Source: Corythoichthys intestinalis (taxonomy: Eukaryota; Chordata; Actinopteri; Syngnathiformes; Syngnathidae). From it: a stretch of DNA of 64,000 nucleotides. The notes below the pieces were generated by a model. The model worked only from the letters and a program-made list of their open reading frames with translations. It did not search any database and was not told the DNA's origin. Numbering within the stretch: the stretch's first letter is position 1; every line of letters starts with the position of its first letter. The stretch is taken from the NCBI RefSeq assembly GCF_030265065.1, contig NC_080412.1:38625001-38689000 (forward strand). Reading direction: 5' to 3'. Below are positions 1-10,182 of this stretch, in pieces. A program made the position numbers and the translations under genes.

Positions 1-14
1 TTTGCCCCACTGTA
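1..14. mobile_element. Terminal fragment of a Tc1-like element
   Basis: The first bases read ...TTTGCCCCACTGTA, identical to the right end of the two Tc1-like elements at 22795 and 28263, including the closing TA. The body of the element lies outside the window. It sits in an intron of tpte. Confidence 0.5.
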
Positions 15-190
15 GAACTGGCGACATCGCGTCGATTACAGTACATTGACTTTGAATGGGAACACATCGCGCAATGATGGGGGGGGGGGAATCGTATCCC
101 GTCTGAATGTAGTTTTACACTTATTACTCCTTAAAACTGCTACCAGCCATAATTATGCAACAAATATAGTGTAAATGATGAGATACTTAC

Positions 191-3100
191 TGCAAAGGTT
201 ATAAACTCGATAATGGCCATCATGTTTCGTGTCAAGGAACCTCGCCACCTCCTGGAAACATGACAGGAAAAGACAATACTAACTCACAATCACTGATCAC
301 TTGCTTTGTCTAATTGCAACTAGGGGCGGGAACCTCTGGGTACCTTATGACATGATAATGATGATCTCACAATATGGCGATGTAACGATTATCGATACAT
401 GGGTCAGGAAATCATTCTTGGATACAGGTAGTCCCAGAGTTATGATGGACCCGACTTACGCGATTTCGACCTTACGTATTTCGACCTAGTCGTTTTTTTT
501 TTTTTTTTTAAATGTTGACTTTTGTTTTGTGATGCATGCTTTTATTTTGGTGCAGGAAGCATAGAACAGGAAGCACTCATGTACAGATGCGCCCGTCCAC
601 CGCACACACAGACCAGCCAAGTGACAGAGGTGACAGCCTGTGCGCACATTTGTTGCTTGTGAAGCATCCAGTGTATATATGAATTAGGGCTGTCAAACAA
701 TTAAAATTTTTAATCGAGTTAATCAAAGCTTAAAAATTAATTAATCACAATTCAAACCATCTCTAAAATATGCCATATTTTTCTGTGAATTATTGTTGGA
801 ATGGAAAGATAAGACACAAGATGGATATATACATTCAACATACTGTACATAAGTACTGTATTTGTTTATTATAACAATATATCAACAAGAAGGCATTAAC
901 ATTATTAACATTCTGTTAAAGCGATCCATGGATAGAAAGACTTGTAGTTCTTAAAAGAAAAATGTTAGTACAAGTTATATAAATTTTATATTAAAACCCC
1001 TCTTAATGTTTTCGTTTTAATAAAAGTTTATTTTTTGATTGAAAATTTTACAAATAATACCTTGCCATTGTGGAAGATAGTGATTGAAATACACCAAAAG
1101 GTGTCAAGGGGGAGTTTTAAATTAATCAGAGATCTAGCCAAGTTTTTCTAGTGCGTTTTGCCCCTCGACTGACGCTGTAGTTTCCGGGTTCATTGTACCT
1201 TACGTTCATTTTAGTGTTGACTTACCAACGTACGAGACCTCTGATAGTTTGTATATTGTGACTGAATATTGCCATCTAGTGTATTTGTTGAGCTAAACGA
1301 AATGTTTGAATAGAGTTTAACCAAAGTCTGAGTATTATTTTGCATAGCTATTTTGATTGGGAATGCCAGTTCGCTTTCCATTGAGCGGTTTTCTTGGTGA
1401 ACATTATTTTTTTGAGAGAGATTATTTTTGTTGTGCTTTCAGTAGATATTACTGTAGCGACTTAACTGTTCCGCCCAAATGCATAATGAGAAGTTGGGCA
1501 ACCATGACTGTCAGTGGTGGCTGCAAATGGTATATCTTCTCTGCGTTGTGTTCAATGCAAGGTGTTAGGAAAAATATCTCCTGTCATTCTTCCCCATGTC
1601 GCTCGCCACAATAGTTATAATTGTTGTGGAAGAGATGCCAAAGCTTATGCCAAAATATAGCGTGGCCCCAATGAATGCCTGTGTCCAGTCCACTCGCTTG
1701 TCTCTGCCTCTTAGCTCTCAATACACATAAAACGGCGCCATTGTAGACTGTTTGCGGCAATGCATGAGTGGGTTGTTGCGCGCATGCGTTAAATATTTTA
1801 ACGTGATTAATTAAAAAAATTAATTAATGCCCGTAAACGCGATAAATTTGACAGGCCTTATATGAATACAAATCCTTTTGTACTGTTTATTGTGCATTTT
1901 CAATTGTGGTTGAATAGGGCGAGTTTATGTGATTGTTTTTGATGATGTGCGGACGCTAACTGATACTTGCTAATCGTTCGTTATTGCTGTATCAGCAGCT
2001 ACTTGAAAACGCAAATTTGAATTGCTGTTATTGAAGATGAGACTGATTTAATTTCAGTTTGTTTTAGTTTCATTCTGCAAGTGTTGACGTTATGAGCAGC
2101 TGAATAAAGTCAGCAAACCACACGGACATCTGACATCGTCATTTCGGAGCTTTGCTCACTGCCTAGCTAGGACTTGGCGAGGACAGTAAAATCACGTATA
2201 GTAGTAGATGTTTTTGCATAGTTTTAGTATTTTTATTATTTAGAGGGTGTTTTGAGGTATTTAAAGGGTTAATTCCGAGTTACGCGGAAATCCGGGTTAA
2301 ATCGCCAGAGCAGGAACGAAACTTGTTCGTAAACCAGCGATTACCTGTATTCTACAAAACAACTAATAAACAGAAAAACAAGCTATTTTCATCCTTATGG
2401 TGTTAATCGGAATGAGTTTATCGCCAGTTGACGCCCAATCCGGTTGAAGTGGGTGGGATGGCAGCGAATCAACGATTCGCTCATTCGCTGCCACCCCCAC
2501 CACTTCAAACGGAATGGACGTCTATGGCAGTCAGTTGCAGCCAATGAGTTAATTTTGGGGCATTTCCCGTGATTTCCTGTTGATTTTTGGTCACTTCTTG
2601 TTGATTTTGGGTTACTGAAAAGGAAGTCGCTCAGGAATGTCCAGAAATGAATAGGAAGTGACTCAAAATCAACAGGACGTTACCTGGAATGGCCCTAAAA
2701 TGAACTTGAAGTGGCCCGCAAATGTCAATACAGGGTTTGTACAGGTATCAGCAAATCTCATTTAATGCCACTTTAAAATAATTGGATGCCCGTGCCCAAC
2801 TGCAGATAGTTTGACACACAGAAGTTGTAACTAGAGCTGTCCAATAATGACTTTTTAAAAGATTACCGATATCCCGATATCATCCAACTCTAAAAATTCC
2901 ATACCAATATCAAACCGATATTATTATACGCAATCGTGGACTAAACATCTTCTGGTTAATTCTATCATGATAACCCACTGGATACTTTAATAATGATAAA
3001 TGTAACAACTTCAAGGTTTTCCAATAAACCAAAACAAGTTATGGAAAAAGGGCCTATATTGCACCACTAAATTGTTGAAATCAAAAGAGTGCAAACATCA

Positions 3101-6100
3101 GTTTTTTGGATTAAGTGCAATTACAAAGTGCCAAAAAGGCACTGCCATATGACGTATGGCTCGCACAGTGCTTCTGTCTCAAAATAACAACAAAGGCACA
3201 CTTCTTCAGGTATTATTTTTCAATCATTTATTGTTTATTGAATTTTTGCTCCATGAATGCAAATGGTCTGCTCACATAAGAAATCCAAGCATCATAGTTT
3301 GGAGACATCTAATTGTCAATAAGCGTAACTGCTAAGCTGTGACCAGCCTTGTACAAAGGCAGAATGCTTCTACATTCACTTTGAAGGCATATTGGCCCAA
3401 AACTGAAAATGATTATATCATTTTAAAATGATAATATCGGCCAATAATATAGGCTACCCGGTAGTATTTCTAATACTATATAAAAAAAAAAAAAAAACGT
3501 TTTTAACCGTCACGTTTGCATAATTTTTTATGCCTCAATCATTTAATGTTTTTTATTGCTTATTAAGGCCTGAATTTTTACAAAATCCATCTAATGACCT
3601 TTAATGCTTTTTAATGACCCGTAGAAACCTTGCAATAAGATTTGCTGTGAATGCTCTGGCTTCAGTGCCATTGACGGCGTTAGACATCTAATCTAGTCAA
3701 AATGAATTGGATGTCTAGCACTGTCAAATGCAGCCAAAAAGCTAATATATTCTAATGGAAGATTTTGTTAACAACCTGTTGGTTGGTAAACCTTGACACC
3801 AAGCGAGATATCGATTCTTGGCGGGAGCGTATCGATGACTTTTTGGGCTACAAAGTATCACAATATATCACTTAAACAATATATTTTCACACCCCTAATT
3901 CTAATGTCAAATCACTATGAATCCTTATACCTTAATAGGGTTCCTGTAAAAGGACTGCTTCCCAGATGAAGGAAAAGACATGGCAATGACACGATCTGTA
4001 GAAAAAAAACCAACTAAATAAATCAAATCTCCAATGGATTGCTATCAAGCTATGCCGCTTCTACCTGTGACATAGGTGAGGTCCAGGTCAAAACCGTCCT
4101 TCTGGTAGCGCCGCTTATTCTCAGACACCTGAGAAAAACAGACGCTCACATCTCCCTTCAGTTTGCTATTAGTAGACAGTGCCAGGCGCTTTTACCATCC
4201 TCCTTGTGACTTTCTCCAACTCTTTCTTCTGAGCTGCTAGTCTGAACAGCCTCACCAGGATGATAACTCTCAAGAAACGCAAAAAGGAAACCACCCTAGA
4301 AAAGAAGTGACAATGTACAGTTATCATCATAATTAAAAAAAAGTGACTCAACACAACAGTAAACCATCATTCACTTTTCTTAAATGAAATTCATGTCGCG
4401 TAGGGAGTACCTGGGAATGAGGCTAGCTCCAGACAAGTCAGTAAAGGTGTAGCTCATGGTGACCACCAAAGTGGTAACCACAACACAGGCATCAATGATG
4501 TTCAATTTGGAGCCAAAGTAAACCTTGAATCTTAAACACAAGAGGGGAAAAAAATGATAATTTCGCAATGAAATGCGTCCTTAAACAGGCTAGGACTCCT
4601 TTTCCTTCCTCCTTTATTGCTTCCTCTTTAACAGGGTTTGCATGTCTTACCCTTCCACATAGATCCTGAGAAGAACATCAGCTAGGAAGAAGAAGGAAAT
4701 GATGAGGGAGACCGTCTCCAAAGAGTTCCCGACTTCTCTGCTTCTGGCTGGTAGAGAAATGTCCACGATGACCAGCACAATATCAACGAGGATCAGAACC
4801 ACTCCAAATACACTGATGGCGGATAATATAGAATTTTAGTCTTCAAAATAAGACATTGTTTCTCAAATTTAGTAAAACACTGACCGGAATCCAAAGGACA
4901 TAACAAATGGAGCAATCTTCTTTCTGATATTGCTGGAAAATAAGATGCTTTCAATATCATATAAATATCACAATAATATGGGAAAAGAAAAACAGCAGCG
5001 TCATTTTTGTATAGGGTGCCATTTGTATGTAACAGAGTGGACGCTAACAGAAGGGACATTTTTGCTAAAGCTAGCACAAAGTTGGCTTGGTTAGCATAAT
5101 AGCTAACATGACTGGATACTTGATGAGAACTCTATAATTTTACAAATAAACCATTTGAAATAATTCAATTCAATGAATGTCTTTGATCTATAGCTTTAAC
5201 AGAGTGGAAACGTTATCGTCAACCACAATTAATGTAATTTATAAAACTGCAAAATCGGATTTTTAATTGCTTAATACAGTCGAATTCCCCGCTACTGCTG
5301 TGATTTTATCGCAAAACAGTGACGTCATTAGTAAATGGGGAATTTTCTTAAAGGCACACAAACTCAACAGAGTGGACAGTGAGACTGAAGACAAACAGAA
5401 AACTTTTATTTTTTTTGTAAATTAAATAATATATTTTATTTTAAAAACAACCCATGATTAAAGATCGTTCAAAATAACAATTATCATTATTTTTTTCTTA
5501 TATTAGTTATTTTATAGACTGAAATGAATGAAACACTGGGGAAATAGCAAAATTCCATAACTTTTTACCGGAAGTAAATTAAATTACAAAAATAGGATTT
5601 TAGGAGCCTGTACCCTTAAGTTCATAATTTAGTTTATAGCTATATTTAGGCGTTTTTGTGGGAATATGTGTTTGTTAAGAGCATTGTTTAAAAAAAAAAA
5701 AAAACTTAGGTTTTTATAGCATTTAAGCTAGCGGACTTTTGCTATATAAGTTAGCCAATTGTTCTTTTGTTGTACTTGGATCCTTATTTATTTTTTATTA
5801 CATTTGAGGTTCAGCTTAGTTATTTTAATTATTTATGTTCCTTATCCGTTTACTCGATTATTGGAACTAACTGGTTCATTGATTAATTGACTACTAAAAT
5901 AAATGATAGTTGCAGCCCAATTTTATAATAGACGGCAAGTGATAATACACACCAAAAAGTTGAATGAGTATTTGTCCAAATTTAGGCAAATGGCACCATA
6001 TAAAAAATGACCTAGTAGTTATAAAACTAAATGCAATTCAATCCACTCACTGGTACATTGTATCCGGTTCCACAGCATCATCCTGCCCATTGTCAATCTC

Positions 6101-6118
6101 CACTTTGGCATCATCCAT
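191..6118 (-). CDS. tpte: Voltage-sensor-containing phosphatase (TPTE/VSP), 5' part, runs out of the window
   Basis: Coding exons, minus strand: 6051-6118 (ATG at 6118), 4885-4932, 4651-4812, 4411-4530, 4196-4295, 4065-4128, 3931-3995, 191-251. All have AG acceptors and GT donors and phases agree, giving 229 residues. The protein begins [11 protein letters not shown]. Four membrane segments form a voltage sensor: S1 about 38-57 (D49), S2 about 73-90, S3 about 103-119, S4 from 133 with arginines at 133, 139, 142, 148 and 151 (isoleucine at 145 in the register). The linker [20 protein letters not shown] and the blocks [17 protein letters not shown] and HYRVYNLC are hallmarks of TPTE/Ci-VSP, a membrane protein whose cytoplasmic PTEN-like domain dephosphorylates phosphoinositides on depolarisation. 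The catalytic Cys loop exon would lie left of base 1. The intron 252-3930 is almost all mobile DNA. The family call is secure; the choice between paralogues is not. Confidence 0.93.
425..2347. mobile_element. TA-flanked DNA transposon, CAGGTAGTCCC family, copy 1 (interrupted)
   Basis: Starts CAGGTAGTCCCAG and ends ...GATTACCTG, with TA on both sides (423-424, 2348-2349). Short inverted ends and TA target duplication fit a nonautonomous Tc1/mariner-pogo type element. Copies of the same family lie at 17205-18031 and 39355-40062. The interior is split by the hAT-like element at 685-1859. It sits in the large tpte intron. Confidence 0.7.
685..1859. mobile_element. hAT-like nonautonomous element, TAGGGCTGTCA family, copy a
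   Basis: Begins TAGGGCTGTCAAAC and ends ...TTTGACAGGCCTT, flanked by an exact 8-bp direct repeat ATATGAAT (677-684 and 1860-1867). An 8-bp duplication is the hAT signature. Inserted in the element at 425-2347. At 1175 bp it is about twice the length of the copies at 14518, 26809, 42757 and about 43420; the extra sequence around 1040-1780 is not recognised. Confidence 0.72.
2432..2520. repeat. Hairpin (inverted-repeat) element
   Basis: Two arms of about 38 bp (2432-2469 and 2483-2520) are near-perfect reverse complements around a 13-base loop. The same hairpin, arms GACGTCCAATCC...GCAGCGAAT, recurs at 50581-50670, so this is a dispersed foldback repeat and not a local regulatory hairpin. Confidence 0.7.
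2832..3470. mobile_element. DNA transposon, AGAGCTGTCCGATAATG family, copy 1
   Basis: The left end GAGCTGTCCAATAATGACTT and the interior (GATATCCCGATAT, later ATAATATCGGCC) match the element at 30925-33151. The right end is degraded, so the boundary is approximate. Confidence 0.55.
3800..3897. mobile_element. Fragment of the ATATATCACAATAT-type repeat
   Basis: Blocks such as GAGATATCGATTCTTGG and CACAATATATCAC resemble the left part of the element at 35026-35795, in which a cycle of ATCGATAT-like words also occurs. Only about 100 bp is preserved, between tpte exon 3931-3995 and the older repeat to its left. Confidence 0.4.
5600..5920. mobile_element. Fragment of the TAGTGCTGCAACG hAT-like family
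   Basis: The stretch from about 5620 (TTTATAGCTATATTTAGGCG) to TGATAGTTGCAGCCCA at 5920 parallels 61850-62188 of the complete copy at 61614. Its left part is missing. Intronic in tpte. Confidence 0.55.
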
Positions 6119-6660
6119 CCTTACCACACTTCTACAATAAAAAAAATCAATTTAAAAATAAGTAACACATAAAAGCGCTTAAACATTAAACCGTGCTGTA
6201 AAACAAACTCATGCTCATTCATGGTTAATCTTTCCCAAAGGAAGTCATGTGTTTCGAGTGTTTTATTTTTAAAAAAAATTCCTCACCCATTCACACCTGA
6301 ATCCAAACCCGGGTGGAAGTGGACCGTGTTCATGACTTTTAAAAAAAAACGAGTTGCGATGGAACTGAAGTTTCTACGAGGAGAAAAGTAGCATGCAAAG
6401 GTTTCCTCACAAAAATAAATGAACAGAGCAGCGTGGATGCAAACTTTCACGCGTGAACATGCAAAACGAAGTCGTCAATTACGTTAATTAGCAAAGAAAA
6501 GGCGCACAAACCATGCAGGAATTCAAATCCCGATTGTTCCTCTCTTCGGGATATTCAAGTGTCTCCTTGCTTGCTTACCGTTGGCTTTGACATTCAGGAG
6601 AATCACCGGGAATCTGTCTTGTGACTCGTCGTGGAGTAAAAGGAAGAGAGTTCAAAGGTT
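6051..6660 (-). promoter_or_regulatory. tpte: tpte 5' UTR exons and probable promoter side
   Basis: The start-codon exon begins at 6131 after an acceptor TTGTAG, leaving a 13-nt leader before the ATG. A further noncoding exon probably ends at 6579, where AACG is followed by a good donor GTAAGC on the minus strand. The transcription start is then near 6600-6700. No TATA box is evident. Between 5300 and 6050 the intron holds only A/T-rich sequence and a transposon fragment. Confidence 0.45.
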
Positions 6661-7350
6661 AAACGGACGCTTGCCTCCACCTTTTTTGTGCTAACGAAGC
6701 GGTTTTTATTAAGTTTCGGACTTCCTGGATATTTTTTTGTTCTTCCCATCTGTCGCTGTTGCAAAAGTAAGCCACCTCCTCCTCCTCCTCCTCTTCTCGG
6801 TCACATCTGGTTTTCATTACTACTGCGTCAGACACACACGCACAAAAAAAGAATCACTTTGATTTTATTTGCAGTTTAGTGTGTTTTTATGTTTTATTGT
6901 TGGCAACTTGGTATTTTTGGAATTATTTGAAATATAGGTAAGGTTCTGGACATAAGCGGATTTTCAAAGGGGGCCAGACCCCCCCCCCCGCCCCCCGGTG
7001 GCCGAAAAGTGTCATTGCATGTAATTGACTTTCCTATTCAGTGTATCAGAGGTCACGGAACCGCGGACCTCAGTCCGGTTCTGGACCGCCAAGCTGTCTG
7101 GACCGGATCTCATTCTGTAGTAATTTCACGCAACGTGAAAAATCTTTTTTTTTCTGCAGGTTTGCAGAGCGGGGTTGGGCAACAAAAAAAAAACCTAAGC
7201 GGTGACGCACGTGAGCCAGCCAATGGGAGTGAAGCATTTGAAAGTTATTTTTAGAACAGCATGTCTCACACTCGCGTTCCAGACTCCGCGCAGTGACAGC
7301 CAAATACTGAGCCGAATGAAGTTGGAGGAAGAGGCGAAAAGGTACGGCAA

Positions 7351-7500
7351 ATGGCGTCCTCAAAACTACTTAAGATTGATGCAGAAAACAGAGTGTTTAA
7401 GGAGGAGTAGACCATGTTCATTTTACCTGGCGGCAGCACAAGACCACTATCATGCCTCCTCTGTTCAGAGACGGTGTTCTGCCAAAATCTGCTACTTCGG
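7351..7500 (+). pseudogene. Remnant of a hAT transposase N-terminus (GTF2IRD2/ZBED-like)
   Basis: Reading from ATG 7351 gives MASSKLLKIDAENRVFKEE, then a TAG stop at 7408-7410; the same frame resumes with TMFILPGGSTRPL and CLLCSETVFC. The words AENRVFKEE, FILP.GST and C..C.ETV are typical of the BED-like N-terminus of hAT transposases of the GTF2IRD2/EPM2AIP1 group. No catalytic domain follows. The match is from memory of the family. Confidence 0.55.
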
Positions 7501-7894
7501 CGATACGTCCTACATTAGTCGAATTTGACACCCAAAGTAATACCGTGCACGCTAAACTTGTTTTATTTGGATGCATACAGGCAGAACGTACTAAAAATGC
7601 CTTAAAGGGTATGTAGCGGCAAAGGGGGTGTGAGACATCAATAGAACCGTTATGTGCCAAGATAACAAATATTGAACAAATATTGATAAAGTTAACAAAA
7701 AAATCAATCACATTAATGAGCAATTATCGAAAATAGATCGAAAAATACGAACATTTCCGAAAGTGTTCCGGAAACAGCTGAATGGGGCGGGGACGTCACG
7801 ACAAGTGAATGAAAGTCGAGGCGGAGCCAGGTGCCATTGTTTTTGATCGACGAGAGAGTAGCGTTCGGGTTTGTTTGACCAAAACATCACTAGA

Positions 7895-8230
7895 ATGGTT
7901 CAAAACTGCTGTGCTATGTGGTGTACAAATACCTATTTATCGGAATATAGTATCCATGAGTTCCTGAACGCGAAAAAAAAAGCTGGACCACGCAGACAAT
8001 GGGTAAAGTTCGTCCGTGCAAAGAGGGCTAATTTTCTAGACACAGCCTCCGGCGCGGTTTTCTATGGTGCGCATTTTCCACCTGAAAGCTTCTCGAACTA
8101 TGGACAAGTGAAATCGTGTTTTGCTAAAAGATTGCTGCTCAAAGGAGATGCGGTGCCGACCATACACGCGCAGCCACCTAAATGTCCCGAGATATCAGGA
8201 AAGAGGACGCTGACTGGCAAAGGAGGCTAA
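7895..8230 (+). pseudogene. THAP-domain ORF of the Kolobok-like element
   Basis: 111 codons from ATG 7895. C5 and C10 sit at the positions of the first two zinc ligands, W36 is the conserved THAP tryptophan, then H60-F61 and the closing AVPTI motif at 86-90. The third zinc ligand (expected Cys three residues before H60) is Tyr57, a TGT to TAT-type change, so the finger should not fold normally. No transposase domain follows; a splice to a lost downstream exon is possible. DNA binding to the element ends is the known THAP role in such transposases. Confidence 0.6.
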
Positions 8231-8462
8231 GGTTAAGCAAAGGAGGGGAGCAGCCAAGCCCAAAATGGCCAGAGTGAGTACTCTTTTATAATAAAAAAAT
8301 GTCACGCATTGGATACAGGACTGGACACATGTATAAATTATCGTTCGTAAAATATATAGAACAAATCCTCTGATCCCATTCATATTTGTGTCTGTTGGCA
8401 GAGCGAAAAGCTATGATAGCGCAATAAATGATAATTATTCTATGCATTCCTTTATTTTGCAG

Positions 8463-8738
8463 TCACGGTGTATCAGCTTCACAAAAAGAAATGCAAAACA
8501 AATCATTGGTGTTTCCCACACGATCTGCTGCCGATGTTTCATCAGTGTCATTGCTCCCCTCAATGACCGTTTCATTACGCTGCATTGGCGTTCGTTTGGG
8601 CTCAAATTGGTAACCTAAAACACCGATTAAAGCTTCATAACGCTCCTCGTCACCATTAGATGAACATTCGTTACGTCCTTCTACGTCGGATTTGTCGCTG
8701 AAACTAGAAACGAAATTGTCTGCCATCATCGCCGCCAT
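8463..8738 (-). pseudogene. ORF resembling the tail-domain protein of P2X7-like teleost genes
   Basis: Ninety-one codons on the strand opposite the THAP ORF, beginning MAAMMADNFVSSFSDKS, acidic and serine-rich, then GVLGYQFEPKRTP and DRVGNT. The words Y.FEP and R.GNT recall the N-terminal half of the cysteine-rich domain found at the end of P2X7 receptors and in many stand-alone, transposon-like fish proteins; the Cys-rich part is absent. This is inference from motif memory. It could equally be an uncharacterised Kolobok accessory ORF. Confidence 0.35.
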
Positions 8739-9544
8739 TCAGTATTACAGCACTGAGCCTTTTTCTTGTTGAAGAAACACCCCTCACTGTCAATTCTGAA
8801 TTCTCATCCTCATGTGTCTTCATGAGGGAACCTGGAATATGTGCAGGACGAACACAATGCATCAGCATAAACAGCTCAAAACACCCCTAATTCTCCCCTC
8901 ACTAGAAGGAATTATATTGATGCAGACAGGCGCTGCCCCCCTAGTGGCCGGTGGCACTCTCTTCACTTGTCGTGACGTCACGCACACAATCTGCCAGATC
9001 TCGGGCGCCGGTCGTTTTAGCTTGACAATCGAGCCAAATTTCTCTCATTTTCTTGTGTGTAATTACACGAAGTGGCATGATATGAATACAAAAGGCATGT
9101 GTTTATGGATAAATGATGGAATATTAACATTTTCCCAGGGCATGACATACCCTTTAAGAAAATACTTAAATGCAGTTATACCAAATAAGGACGGTTTAAA
9201 TACGTTACGTGACTAATGTGGTAAACTGCTTCAAAGCTAACACAAAAAACCACAATGGTTAAAAGTATGAGAGGGTAATACATGCAAAAAGTATTTTTGA
9301 GGCAATGAAAAGGTTCTAAAAAACTAAATAAAAACAAAAATAGTGAGCACTCGCCGCTTCTGACCGATGTGCGCATGCGTGCGGATGCTTGCGCAAGCGC
9401 GCTGAGCGTTGTGTAGACGTTTCGCCGCGTAGTAAGGAATGGCCGAACAACGGTAGCGCTTGTAAAAAGCAGCAATTTGAAAAGGCATTATGAGACAAAG
9501 CACGCAACTTTTTCGCGGTCAAACCCCCCTAAATTCCGCCCCTG

Positions 9545-10182
9545 TAGGGAATATAGGTCAGATAGGAGTGTGATAGGGCAGAATGAGTATGCAAGCAATG
9601 TTAGTAAATGATGAATAATGAAGAACCTGTGATTTGAGCAATAATGAGTCGATCGATTCGTACGTATATATATTTCTTTAATTGTTGGAAATTAGAATTA
9701 TTGGCAGGTGTGTCAAGTGGTGCAAGATTTATTTATTTATTTATTTTTTGTTTATGATCATGCTTGTGTTAACCTGTAATGTTTTTATTATTTAATATTG
9801 GCCCAAAGTGATAATTTATTTTATTTGGTTAATTTTTCATTTACAGTCAGGTGAGCTCAAGTGTTGATGGAATATATGAAATATTGATGATCCTCCTTAT
9901 TTTATTTACTAACTCATTGGCTGGCATTTACGCGGATGGACGTCCATTTTTTTTTTTTATTGGGAAAAACCAAAGCTGATAAAGAATGCGAGTAATATTC
10001 ATGGAATGGAAAGAATGACATCTGCTACTCTTCCCGAAAGCTGAAAGACTTGAAGGGGAGGTGAGTAGGACTTTGGTTTGGCAAGGTATTTTCTTAAATG
10101 TGGACCATGCAGAACCAACCCAACCCATTTTTAAATCACACAAAAAACACAGAGCCTACAGAAGACAAGAAGGAACACTGAA
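9545..10182. other. Intergenic sequence upstream of the fibrinogen-like gene
   Basis: A/T-rich, no ORF or clear element. A short block at 9910-9950 (GGCTGGCATTTACG, GGACGTCCATT) looks like a piece of a dispersed repeat. The promoter of the fibrinogen-like gene must lie here, but I see no convincing TATA box or initiator. Confidence 0.4.

Larger units (their letters stand above)
7606..9153. mobile_element. Kolobok-like DNA transposon with TTAA target duplication
   Basis: Inverted ends AGGGTATG...CATACCCT are bounded by TTAA on both sides (7602-7605 and 9154-9157). It contains an exon-like THAP zinc-finger ORF on the plus strand (7895-8230). TTAA plus THAP is the combination known for the Kolobok superfamily. 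At 1.55 kb with no recognisable DDE domain it is nonautonomous. A second ORF lies on the opposite strand at 8463-8738. Confidence 0.68.
6951..9544. mobile_element. hAT-like element, CATAAGCGGATTT family, long copy with remnants of a transposase
   Basis: The left end CATAAGCGGATTTTC and the following GTGTCATTGCATGTAATTGA match the ends of the shorter copies at 25875-27584 and 40208-41306, which have perfect 8-bp target duplications. The right end here is ...TTCCGCCCCTG at 9544. No duplication is visible for this copy. The interior carries a broken transposase start (7351-7500) and a nested Kolobok-like element (7606-9153). It may represent the longer parent of the short copies. Intergenic between tpte and the fibrinogen-like gene. 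Confidence 0.55.

Noticed and set aside
4793-5077. 94-codon minus-strand ORF over a tpte exon
   Set aside because: Wrong frame; the real exons 4812-4651 and 4932-4885 in the voltage-sensor frame explain the conservation.
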